In this document: positions 9,210 to 17,493 of the stretch, in pieces
Layout of the letters: every line of letters begins with the position of its first letter
Numbering within the stretch: the stretch's first letter is position 1
Source of the DNA: Acinetobacter seifertii
GTDB taxonomy: Bacteria; Pseudomonadota; Gammaproteobacteria; Pseudomonadales; Moraxellaceae
DNA: 64,000 bases
Direction: 5' to 3'
NCBI RefSeq assembly: GCF_000368065.1
Contig: NZ_KB851200.1
Coordinates: 573,827-637,826 of the forward strand
The notes under the pieces: model-generated
The model's input: only the letters and a program-made list of their open reading frames with translations
Told to the model about the DNA's origin: nothing
Databases searched by the model: none
Made by a program: the position numbers and the translations under genes

Positions 9210-12200
9210 ATGAATAAGAACCGTTATCGTATTATTTTTAGCCATGCTCGCGGTATGTTTATTGCTGTTGCTGAAATTGTAAAAAGTAAAACCAAGCAAG
9301 CAGGGCAAAGTCAGGGACAAATCGGAACAGATTCGACCATAGATTCGGTTCTACCTATTCATTATAAAAAACTAAATCCACTTAATTTTGCTGTAATTGG
9401 CTGTTTGGGAGCGTTGGTGATTAGCTTGCCAATGAGCAGTGTTGCTGAAACTCAGATTATTGCCGATAAAGGTGCACCTACATCGCAGCAACCGACCATT
9501 TTAAATAGCGCAAATGGAACAACTCAGGTCAATATTCAGACACCAAGCGCTGGGGGTGTTTCACGTAATACCTATACTCAATTTGATGTTGGGCAAGAAG
9601 GCGCTATTTTAAATAACTCACGTAATAACACCCAAACCCAATTAGGAGGCTGGGTACAAGGTAACCCATGGCTCGCAAAAGGCGAAGCCAAAGTTATTTT
9701 GAATGAAGTGAATAGTAATAATCCAAGTCAACTCAAAGGCTATATTGAGGTTGCCGGAAAACAAGCACAAGTTGTTATTGCGAATCCATCTGGTTTGATC
9801 TGTGATGGCTGTGGTGTGATTAACGCAGACCGTTTTACTTTAACTACAGGTCAAGCGGTGATGAACCAAGGTTATCTTGAATCATTCCGCGTCCGCGAGG
9901 GGCAGGTCACGATTGAAGGTAAAGGCTTAAACGGAAGTTTAACTCCCTATACAGATATTTATGCGCGTGCTTTAAAAGTGAATGCAGGCTTATATGCAAA
10001 TGAGCTTAATACGGTACTTGGACAAAATGATATTCAAGTCAAAGACCAAGTAGCTCCTCAAATCACGGCAACGACAGCAGCTACTACCACACCTCCGCCA
10101 AGCTTTGCTTTAGATGTAGGCCAACTCGGTGGGATGTATGCTGGAAAAATCTTTTTGGTGGGAACAGAGCAAGGGCTAGGTGTACGTAACGCAGGTACGA
10201 TAAATAGTAACCAAAGTACGCTTACACTGGATGCAAATGGTGATTTGGTCAATAATGGTAACTTGATTGCGAACAAAGATCAGGTACAGCTGAAAGCTCA
10301 AAATATTCAAAATACCGGTAATGTCAGTAGTGCAACTTCACAAATTTTAGTTGAGAGTCAAAGTCTAGATAACTCTGGTTTAATCAGTAGTGCAGACGAG
10401 TTACATCTTAATCACCAGAATAGTTTAAGTAATAGTGGCACATTGAATGCCGCTCGCGTTGTTATTGATGCGGGAAGCTTAAAAAATAGTGGCTCTATCG
10501 AACAAACAGGTTTGCAAGGGCTGGATTTAAAGTCGGGTTCAATGACCAACCTTGGCGGTAAAATCGGAATTGCCAAAAGTACCACAGGTGGTGGTACGGG
10601 TGGGTCGACAGGTGGCAGTGTTCCGACAGTTCCAATTGATCCATCCAAAGATGGCGGAAGTTTAGAAGTTGCCACTCCAACAGATACCACTCCAAAAACT
10701 TATGATCAAGGATATATTCATGTTAAGGAACAACTAAATAATGACCAAGGGGCGATCATTGCCAATGGTGGTGTAGATTTAGATAGCCAAAATGGGTTAG
10801 ATAACCAAGGCGGTCAACTTAATTTGGGTGCTATTCATATTAAAGGGAATAGCTTTAATAACAACCAAGGTGAGCTCACAGTTAAAAGTGCTGATATTCA
10901 AACCTCAAGTTTTAGTAACCAACAAGGATTGCTGCAATCGCTCACTTCTTTAGATGTAAATAGCCAGTCGATTGATAATCAGGGCGGTAAAATTAATGCC
11001 TTAAATAATATTAGTATGATCTCGAGCGGAAACATTCTAAATCAAGCGGGGCAGATCGCGAGTTCGTCTGAACTTTATTTACAGGGGTTGGGCCTAAATA
11101 ATAGTGGGGGTGATCTGGAGGCTGAACAATTATTAAAACTTAATCTTTCAGGTCATTTGAATAACCAGAAAGGAAAAATAGTCACTAATAATAACTTGGA
11201 TAGTTCGCTTTTTGGTTTAGATAACGACCAAGGTGAAATTTCTGCAAAAAATATTACGATTCAAAACAAAGATCAGGCTTTAAATAATGGTTCAGGAACG
11301 ATTTATGCTGACCAAAGTTTAAAAATTCAAACTGGATCTTTAAATAATGCAGTCAACGGTACGTTATCTAGCCATGAAAATCTGCAAATTGACAGCCAGC
11401 AACTTGCCAATCACGGTTATATTCGTGCTGATCAACAATTAAAAATTAATAATACAGGTGTTATGACGCAGCAAGGAGGTATCCTTTCTGCCTACGGTAG
11501 TATTGATTTAGCAAGTCAGCGTCTTGTTAGTGATGAAAAAAGTGTTATTGCGGTCGGTATCAATGCTCAAGGTGAGCAAGATCAAAATACTCAAGCAGAT
11601 TTAAATATTAAAACAGAACAGTCACTTGAGCATCACGGGAAACTACTGGCAAGCCGTAATATTGATTTAGATGGGGCAAATGTAGATTTATCACAAGGAA
11701 CTGCAGCAGCTCAAAATATAAATATTACAGCTCGTGATGGAGATATAAATAATCAGTCTGGTATGTTGCAGGCTGACACTATCCAATTAAATGCTGTACA
11801 AAACCAGCAAAGTTTGATTAACCAGAGTGGTCAAATTCTTGCGAAAAAATTGAATCTGAATATTGGGAAAGATATTAATAACCAACAAGGTTTGATTCAG
11901 CACACTGCGACAGATGATCTGAATTTAACTGTTCAGGGAGTCATTAATAACCAGCAAGGCCGTATTCTCACCAATGCAAATCAACTAAATATTCAAGCAC
12001 AGGGACTCAATAGTGACTCTGGTGTGATCTTGCATTCGGGCCAAGCTGGCTTAAATATGGATATACAAAATATTCATGCGCAAAAGGCTGAATTGAGAAC
12101 TAATGGTGTACTGAGTGGTCAAGAAGCAGCACATATTTTAGCTCATACCGTTCTTGGTGCAGCAGTTGCGGCGGCTGGTGGAAATGATGCGTTGACTGCG

Positions 12201-13202
12201 GGACTTTCAGCAGGAGGAGCAGAGGCAGCGGCACCAGTATTATCGAGTTTCTTGTATGGAAAAGATGCCAAAGACCTCACAGCAGATCAGAAATCTACGA
12301 TTAGTTCTATTGTAGGTTTAGCGGGTAGTGCAGTTGGATCAACGACTGGTGATATTGGTTCTACAGTTCAGAGTGGGCAAGTTGCGCAGAATGCGGTGGA
12401 GAATAATGACTTTTCTATAATTAATAAAGGAATTGAAAAAGCCATCGCTGAAAACAAAAAGAAAAAGGATCTTAATGATAAAATAATGGCAAATTGTAAA
12501 GATAAAAGTTGTATTATTCCAATACCTGAAAAGAGCCTGAGTGATAAGACCTTAAATGTCATTAATGATATGACTCTTCGTCAACTCGCTGCAGCGGCTG
12601 GGGCAAAATATGATCCTTTGACAGGTGAGGAAATTACACCAAATGAAAGACAGTTAGCTAAAGCCTCTATATTGGGATTAGGGTTTACTAAATCTGTTTC
12701 TGGGGTTACTCGATTAACTGATGAGGTATTGGTTGCGATTGAAAAGCAATATGGTAAAGATATTGTTAAGAAAATTGAAACTCAAACATATTATAGGGTT
12801 GAAGGCGGAGGAGTCGGAACGAAAAGTAGTCTGAATAGAATCACTGTAAATTCTGACCAAACGATTTCAATTAACTCTGGATGCTCTGGTCAATTATGTG
12901 TTAGTACAAATGGACCATCACATGCTTTATACTATCTTTCAGAAAAACGTCCAGATGGGAAAGTTGTTGTATTTGAGATAGATAAAGCTCTACATCAAAA
13001 AATCCTTTCAGAAGCTATTCCGCAAAAACCTATACCAGGCATTAGCCGTAATCCTAATGCACCAAAGATTGTGGATGAATCTAAAGGTCAGCCAAGTATT
13101 AATTTAGAGTTACCTAAAGTATGGGATAGATTATTAGAAGAAAGTTCTTCTAAAGCAAGAGTGTTAACGCAGAAGGAGTTTGAAAATGAATATAGAAAAT
13201 AA
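9210..13202 (+). CDS. cdiA: CdiA-like contact-dependent inhibition effector, short form
   Basis: The 1330-residue TpsA protein begins with an extended signal peptide region (YRIIFSHARGMFIAVAE) and a signal helix around 58-80. Next come a TPS secretion domain (about 80-300, with the NPSGLICDGCGVIN motif) and filamentous haemagglutinin-type repeats marked by recurrent N-N-Q-G and L-N-N-G units up to about 960. A pretoxin segment starts at AHILAHTVLGAAVAAAGG (974) and carries the VENN motif at 1063-1066. The last 264 residues are the variable toxin tip, which I do not recognise; it contains YYRVEGGG and SLNRI and ends KEFENEYRK. CDI effectors usually exceed 2000 residues. Here the repeats join directly to the pretoxin, so the receptor-binding middle and the usual upstream pretoxin part seem to be missing. 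Confidence 0.9.
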   Translation: MNKNRYRIIFSHARGMFIAVAEIVKSKTKQAGQSQGQIGTDSTIDSVLPIHYKKLNPLNFAVIGCLGALVISLPMSSVAETQIIADKGAPTSQQPTILNSANGTTQVNIQTPSAGGVSRNTYTQFDVGQEGAILNNSRNNTQTQLGGWVQGNPWLAKGEAKVILNEVNSNNPSQLKGYIEVAGKQAQVVIANPSGLICDGCGVINADRFTLTTGQAVMNQGYLESFRVREGQVTIEGKGLNGSLTPYTDIYARALKVNAGLYANELNTVLGQNDIQVKDQVAPQITATTAATTTPPPSFALDVGQLGGMYAGKIFLVGTEQGLGVRNAGTINSNQSTLTLDANGDLVNNGNLIANKDQVQLKAQNIQNTGNVSSATSQILVESQSLDNSGLISSADELHLNHQNSLSNSGTLNAARVVIDAGSLKNSGSIEQTGLQGLDLKSGSMTNLGGKIGIAKSTTGGGTGGSTGGSVPTVPIDPSKDGGSLEVATPTDTTPKTYDQGYIHVKEQLNNDQGAIIANGGVDLDSQNGLDNQGGQLNLGAIHIKGNSFNNNQGELTVKSADIQTSSFSNQQGLLQSLTSLDVNSQSIDNQGGKINALNNISMISSGNILNQAGQIASSSELYLQGLGLNNSGGDLEAEQLLKLNLSGHLNNQKGKIVTNNNLDSSLFGLDNDQGEISAKNITIQNKDQALNNGSGTIYADQSLKIQTGSLNNAVNGTLSSHENLQIDSQQLANHGYIRADQQLKINNTGVMTQQGGILSAYGSIDLASQRLVSDEKSVIAVGINAQGEQDQNTQADLNIKTEQSLEHHGKLLASRNIDLDGANVDLSQGTAAAQNINITARDGDINNQSGMLQADTIQLNAVQNQQSLINQSGQILAKKLNLNIGKDINNQQGLIQHTATDDLNLTVQGVINNQQGRILTNANQLNIQAQGLNSDSGVILHSGQAGLNMDIQNIHAQKAELRTNGVLSGQEAAHILAHTVLGAAVAAAGGNDALTAGLSAGGAEAAAPVLSSFLYGKDAKDLTADQKSTISSIVGLAGSAVGSTTGDIGSTVQSGQVAQNAVENNDFSIINKGIEKAIAENKKKKDLNDKIMANCKDKSCIIPIPEKSLSDKTLNVINDMTLRQLAAAAGAKYDPLTGEEITPNERQLAKASILGLGFTKSVSGVTRLTDEVLVAIEKQYGKDIVKKIETQTYYRVEGGGVGTKSSLNRITVNSDQTISINSGCSGQLCVSTNGPSHALYYLSEKRPDGKVVVFEIDKALHQKILSEAIPQKPIPGISRNPNAPKIVDESKGQPSINLELPKVWDRLLEESSSKARVLTQKEFENEYRK

Positions 13203-13800
13203 TAATCAATATGAATTTTTATTAAATTCTATATTTGAAGGTAGTTGTGAAATAGCTATTATTGTTTCACAAGGAAAGCATTATTTCATTGTTGATGATA
13301 AAGAAAACTTTGTTATAGATATAAAACCATTTTATGATTCATATTTAGAAAAAGGTATACTTGATGAAAATAGCTATACCTTTGCTTTAAAGGAATTTAG
13401 AGGGGGAGCATCAATTTTAAATAATGAAACTTTACCACTATATTTGTCAAACTTGCCTGAAATGAATATTAAAACGCTTGATTGGATGAAGAGTTTTTTT
13501 AAGTATAAAATTAATATGGATGATTTGGAAAAATTATATATTTATGTGGAAGACTATCTTATGTCTGGGGAGGGAGATATAAAAAATGAATTATGGGCTA
13601 TAATGGAATCTAGATTGCCGAAATTTTACTTAAATCTTGATAGGAATTTATTTTTCCATACAGATTGGCAACGTGAGTTTGAAAATCAATTGCCAGACAA
13701 TTGGAAAGGTAAGGCATCCAGTCAATTTTGGTCATTAATTCCAGATAGATATCAATATTGGATTGTTAATGGAATGAATTTTTGGAAATTATATGGTTAG
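13186..13800 (+). CDS. cdiI: Candidate CdiI immunity protein
   Basis: The 204-residue protein has no recognised family. It is acidic in its first half and rich in aromatic residues at the C-terminus (FHTDWQREFE, DRYQYWIVNGMNFWKLYG). The ATG at 13186 lies inside the end of cdiA and overlaps it by 17 bases, with a strong ribosome site (AAGGAG) 8-9 bases upstream. That overlap and position are the hallmark of a cognate immunity gene, so the role of neutralising the CdiA tip in the cytoplasm is inferred from context only. Codon use is more AT-rich than cdiB, as is usual for CDI tips. Confidence 0.75.
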   Translation: MNIENNNQYEFLLNSIFEGSCEIAIIVSQGKHYFIVDDKENFVIDIKPFYDSYLEKGILDENSYTFALKEFRGGASILNNETLPLYLSNLPEMNIKTLDWMKSFFKYKINMDDLEKLYIYVEDYLMSGEGDIKNELWAIMESRLPKFYLNLDRNLFFHTDWQREFENQLPDNWKGKASSQFWSLIPDRYQYWIVNGMNFWKLYG

Positions 13801-14057
13801 TATTACCATATTTAGAGATAAAAGAGTCATGTTATAAATACGATTGTAGCTTCAAGACCAAAATAAATGACTTCCAAAACAGTATAGATCCGGTTTCATT
13901 AATATAGAGGTACGAATAAAAAAGTTGCCTGAACTATCGTAAGTGGGGTAATGAAGTTAAGATTTACAGGTGTAGAGCTCCCCACTCAATTTTTAAATAG
14001 TTTTTTATAAAATTAATAAAACAAAATGAGAACTATTAATACAGAAGAGGTCTTTTT

Positions 14058-14384
14058 ATGAACTCATGGCAAAATGAACATAATGAGAGACAATATAATT
14101 TAATGTTAGAGATAATATCCGACTTTAAAAAAGAGAAGATTGGTATTAAGCAACTTATTTTAAGTTTGAAATCCTTGTTCAATGCTTTGGAATCTATTCC
14201 TGAAACTTGGAGAAATTCTTTTAATGAGGAATGGTTTACGATTGAAACAATTTATGCATTAGCTTTAGAAAGGCAAGAAGAAAGTTTAGATAAAAAGTTC
14301 ATTCTCACTAGTGAGGAAATAAATATAATTAATAATACATTAGTTAATTTACAAAACTTAATATCTGAGAGAAAGGCTAAATAA
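14058..14384 (+). CDS. Small helical protein, orphan immunity-like
   Basis: The 108-residue, mostly helical protein contains LILSLKSLFNALESIPETW followed by EEWFTIETIYALALE. I associate this pattern with a widespread family of small proteins found beside polymorphic toxins, which suggests immunity; the family name is not recalled. A ribosome site (AGAGG) precedes the ATG. The 257 bases between cdiI and this gene hold no intact frame. One short piece reads LNYRKWGNEVKIY before a stop and could be the tail of a decayed toxin, but I cannot prove it. Confidence 0.7.
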   Translation: MNSWQNEHNERQYNLMLEIISDFKKEKIGIKQLILSLKSLFNALESIPETWRNSFNEEWFTIETIYALALERQEESLDKKFILTSEEINIINNTLVNLQNLISERKAK

Positions 14385-14437
14385 AATAGAAAATTAGGTA
14401 AAATCTAAACTAATATAGATAGGATTTTTAAAAAAAT

Positions 14438-14457
14438 CTTCCACCTCTGAGTGGAAG
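14438..14457. terminator. Hairpin between orphan immunity genes
   Basis: CTTCCAC (14438-14444) pairs perfectly with GTGGAAG (14451-14457) around a six-base loop. A run of A just upstream makes it a good intrinsic terminator on the minus strand; on the plus strand the downstream T content is weak. Confidence 0.4.
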
Positions 14458-14562
14458 CATAATTCTCATTTTACTGAAAAGCTATAAACTCTTATAGTAC
14501 TTGTTTAACCAATCATACTCCATTTTCAGCTTGGAAAAATTTGAATCCATTCTTATGCATGA

Positions 14563-14661
14563 ATCACTAAAATATATGGTTTGCTATATCAATATAATCA
14601 GTATACAAATAAAGCGTATGATATGAAGATAACAACCCCTAAACCAGCTTGGAGTAAGTAA
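14563..14661 (+). pseudogene. Remnant of a toxin C-terminus
   Basis: An open stretch of 32 codons encodes a basic tail ending KITTPKPAWSK with a TAA at 14659-14661. It has no start and is cut off by a stop upstream. It ends one base before the next immunity-like ATG at 14663, the junction expected between a CdiA tip and its immunity gene. This is inference from position and composition; the piece is too short to assign to a toxin family. Confidence 0.4.
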
Positions 14662-14662
14662 A

Positions 14663-14998
14663 ATGAGATTTGTTGAGAAAGACTCTGGATTGAAAGGGAT
14701 GGTAGGTTCTATATATTTTACTGATGGAAAATATCACTACTTGTTAATGATAGAAAATTATATGGGGCTGAGGGTTTTTTTTGAAAATGAAATAGATATA
14801 ACTAGTAATGATTCATGTGAGTTATTTGAGTTTAAGGCTGCCTTATATAACGATATTCGTCAAATGCATCCTGTTCTGTATAATATATTAAAAGAGGACT
14901 GGGATTTATATATAGATATAGTTGAAGGTGTTCCAGAGCCTTGGCAAATTTTTCTAGAAAAACTAAAAGAATTTGATGGGAAAAATAATCCAAATTGA
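14663..14998 (+). CDS. Hypothetical protein, orphan immunity-like
   Basis: The 111-residue acidic protein begins MRFVEKDSGLKGMVGSIYF and has a likely alpha/beta fold with several aromatic residues (HYLLMIENYMGLRVFFE). I do not recognise a family. It has the size, acidity and low GC typical of immunity proteins. Its start directly follows the stop of a toxin-like tail remnant, so it probably protects against a tip this strain no longer makes. The start has a plausible ribosome site (GGAG) about 9 bases upstream. Confidence 0.65.
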   Translation: MRFVEKDSGLKGMVGSIYFTDGKYHYLLMIENYMGLRVFFENEIDITSNDSCELFEFKAALYNDIRQMHPVLYNILKEDWDLYIDIVEGVPEPWQIFLEKLKEFDGKNNPN

Positions 14999-15037
14999 AA
15001 GCAAGAGCTTAGTTAATTAATCAAGGTTATCTTATAG

Positions 15038-15338
15038 TGTGACCAAAAGTGGTATTAAACCCAAAACATTACAATCCAAGATGAACGAAGTCAGAAAGCA
15101 TTAACAGGTAAAACTGCCTGACAAATTAAATCTGAGATATTGACGTTTGTAACCACAGATACCACACGTGAGAATATTGTAGCACTGCAAAACAATTTTG
15201 ATAAAGATAGAGTTCAAAGTGAAATTAATTTACAGATGGACGTAACGAAGAATTTTGATGCCAACCGTCAGGAAGCATAAGATAATTATTGAAACATGTA
15301 GTAATTGTCAAGTTACATGGCCGAAAGGAACAAAATAA
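15038..15338 (+). pseudogene. Decayed cdiA pretoxin fragment fused to a toxin tail
   Basis: From 15068 one frame reads NITIQDERSQKALTGKTA, then a TGA, then QIKSEILTFVTTDTTREN, and further on FDKDRVQSEINLQMDVTKNF and DANRQEA before a TAA at 15278-15280. This is the conserved segment that precedes the pretoxin domain in Acinetobacter CdiA and FhaB-type proteins. The upstream SGI codons (up to about 15056) sit in another frame, so there is a frameshift as well as the stop. After it, a different frame reads ETCSNCQVTWPKGTK with its stop at 15336-15338, overlapping the next ATG. It is therefore a toxin gene that lost nearly all of its tip. Confidence 0.8.
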
Positions 15339-15937
15339 TGCATATTTCTAGAAGTGATTGGGAACCAGGTTTTGGTGAAATATTTACATGGTTTGCTATG
15401 GATAAAAATGGAAAAATAGCAGTAATGGTGAATAATTGTTGGGGACGGCTACCGGAAGCATTGTTGGTTATACCTAACTTTGAAGATTTATTAGATGATC
15501 TTAATGAATATAAATGGCAAGAATCAGAAAAGTATGCGAGTTATCCTGCAGAAAAAAATGGAGAAACTATCCTAGATTTGTATTCATCTTTAGTCCATGG
15601 GGAAAATTACCCTAGACAAGATGTTGAGTTTTGGGTGAAAAGTAAGCAAAATTCTGAAGATTTAAATGAAATTAATATGCCTTCAAAAAAAGGTTTTTTT
15701 ATTTATCATAGTCTTGAGGGCGATAATGCTGGCAAAGACTACCCTGTGGGTTATAATCGAGAAACGAAGATAGGAGATTATTTTAGATATTTAATGCCAA
15801 CAGTGTATGCATCAATTAATGATTTCCCAATAGAATTACATCATGGAATAGCTGTCTCTGATACAGTTGATTTTACTGTGGATAGATTATTTGATAACGA
15901 GAAAATAAGTGAATACTTCCCAAAAATGTATAGATAA
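15338..15937 (+). CDS. Hypothetical protein, orphan immunity-like
   Basis: The 199-residue acidic protein begins MHISRSDWEPGFGEIFTWFA and ends DRLFDNEKISEYFPKMYR. The C-terminal block with GDYFRYLMPTVYASINDFP is a pattern I associate with immunity proteins beside polymorphic toxins, but I cannot name the family. The start at 15338 is preferred to a codon 33 bases upstream, because a ribosome site (AAAGGAA) fits it and it overlaps the stop of the toxin tail (TAATG). A CSNCQ motif in that tail would suit a zinc-dependent deaminase-type toxin. Confidence 0.7.
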   Translation: MHISRSDWEPGFGEIFTWFAMDKNGKIAVMVNNCWGRLPEALLVIPNFEDLLDDLNEYKWQESEKYASYPAEKNGETILDLYSSLVHGENYPRQDVEFWVKSKQNSEDLNEINMPSKKGFFIYHSLEGDNAGKDYPVGYNRETKIGDYFRYLMPTVYASINDFPIELHHGIAVSDTVDFTVDRLFDNEKISEYFPKMYR

Positions 15938-16141
15938 CACCTGAGCTTTGTTGGGTAAAGATTTATAATTTGAACTACATTTAGCTAGAATGCAATGAAA
16001 AGGATGATATAAATATATTGGCTTGGTAAGTCAAGATACCTCTTGGATAAATCAAAAAAATGATCAGTCTAGAATTTATAAAACAAAGGCTTTTACTATC
16101 GAGTTGATTTTATTTTGTACAATTATGCAAGAGGTCTAATA

Positions 16142-16201
16142 TTTATTTATACCACGACCAGTATAAAAACCGCCAAGGAAAATAGCGGAGCCTTAACTTA
16201 A
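16142..16201 (+). pseudogene. Second cdiA pretoxin remnant
   Basis: A short frame reads FIYTTTSIKTAKENSGALT before a TAA. It matches the same conserved segment as the fragment near 15.1 kb (there DTTREN, here SIKTAKENSGAL), which normally continues into a NNFDK motif. The rest of the 584 bases between the flanking genes (15938-16521) has no intact frame and is full of stops; I take it as the debris of a second toxin tip. No other feature is visible there. Confidence 0.55.
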
Positions 16202-16521
16202 TCCTAGACAAAATAATTTATAGGTTCGCATTATTTGTACTTTAATGGCCAAGTAAAGGAAGAATTAGTGTGTATTTAAATAAGAATACGTACACGCGTA
16301 ACAGTGCTCAATAAATTTACTCAATTAGACCGAATTCATGCCTATTTTTTTACTTAAATGTGAGCAGTTTATAAAAACCTAGCTTTAAAGGATTTGCATG
16401 AAAAAAGCTATTTAAAGTGAATGAGTATAAATCATAATAATTGGTATTTAGATTGTTATTTAATTATTCATGTTTTTATAAGCAAAAGAAATAATTAAAT
16501 TAATCTGGAGAAATTTTTATA

Positions 16522-16892
16522 ATGTATATTAGGTTGACTTTTAATGTGTCTGGAGACTTTTTGGATGCTATTCAAGCTTTAAAAATATATCTAGTGATAA
16601 GATTTATTTTGCTTTTGATGAAGAATACCCCAATTATATTCAGTTTAACTCTAACAAAGATTTTTCTAATGAATATTATGATGAAGAATATGAGTCTATA
16701 TTTTATGAGTTCATTTCTAAAAATATTGAAAATTTTATAAAAAATGGAGCTGATGGTTTTAGTTTATTTATGGAGGTATATATTTCAGAAGATGAGCAAT
16801 GTAATTTTGAGGTTTTAAATGCTGAATTCTTATCTTTAATCGGGAAATATAAAATTTCTATACCATTGAGTGTTTATAAAGTCACGGACTAA
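16522..16892 (+). pseudogene. Frameshifted immunity-like gene (possibly DUF4279-like)
   Basis: The first frame starts MYIRLTFNVSGDFLDAIQ with a good ribosome site (GGAG at 16507-16510). From about 16575 the protein-like sequence moves to the +1 frame, where it reads SFKNISSDKIYFAFDEEYP and runs on to ISIPLSVYKVTD with a TAA at 16890-16892. Together they would make about 123 residues. The N-terminal strand followed by SGDFLD and the C-terminal ISIPLSVY pattern recall DUF4279 proteins, which often accompany polymorphic toxins. A single-base deletion near 16575 would explain the break. Confidence 0.65.
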
Positions 16893-17013
16893 ATGAGAGC
16901 GACGGAGGAAGCCGAGTTTTCCTGTATTGATACATAAGCATTTGACTTGTACAATTTAAAAGTTTGAGATAGTAGGTAAGATCTATAAAAATTTGTGTTT
17001 TATGGGAGGTTAA

Positions 17014-17418
17014 ATGGTTGATGAATTAAAGAATATTATCAAAAATTTAAAAAAATATACTAATGAGGAAAGATGCTTTTGGTTGTTGAATAACTATCCT
17101 TTAAATAGTGAGGATTATTATTTGGCATTCCAGTTAATCCCTCATTTTTCATGGGGAAAAAAGGAAAGAAAAATATTAATGAATTATTATTTACATAAGT
17201 TACCATTTTCATCAGAAAGGCCATATTTAGTATTTTTGAAGATTTCACCGTTGTCAGAGTTTATGAAAATTTTGGAAGAAATTGTAACTGATAAAAATAA
17301 TGAAGATTTAACTCTATTGAGTTATCATCTGAATAGAATATTTCAATATGAAATAAAGAAAGATGTATATAATAAACATAAGGTTGATATAGAAAGGCTT
17401 TTAAATAAGTTGAAGTAG
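17014..17418 (+). CDS. Hypothetical helical protein, orphan immunity-like
   Basis: The 134-residue protein is almost all helix and rich in Lys, Asn, Leu and Tyr, with SWGKKERKILMNYYLHKLPF in the middle. I do not know its family. A clear ribosome site (GGGAGG) precedes the ATG. It is the last of the immunity-like genes in the CDI tail and shares their very low GC content, which is the reason for the suggestion. Confidence 0.65.
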   Translation: MVDELKNIIKNLKKYTNEERCFWLLNNYPLNSEDYYLAFQLIPHFSWGKKERKILMNYYLHKLPFSSERPYLVFLKISPLSEFMKILEEIVTDKNNEDLTLLSYHLNRIFQYEIKKDVYNKHKVDIERLLNKLK

Positions 17419-17493
17419 AAATTCTACTATCGCTAATTAATTTTCATCCCTCCCAGAAAGCACCAATTTCAAATCAATAGATATGGATAAAAC

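Noticed and set aside
16522..16740. A 72-codon frame read as a membrane-like protein
   Set aside because: Its hydrophobic second half is an out-of-frame reading of a normal soluble protein that continues in the +1 frame to 16892; listed as a frameshifted pseudogene instead.
13801..17418. Insertion sequence or transposase remnants as the cause of the disrupted region
   Set aside because: I found no transposase motifs, terminal inverted repeats or target duplications; the recognisable scraps are all CdiA-like.
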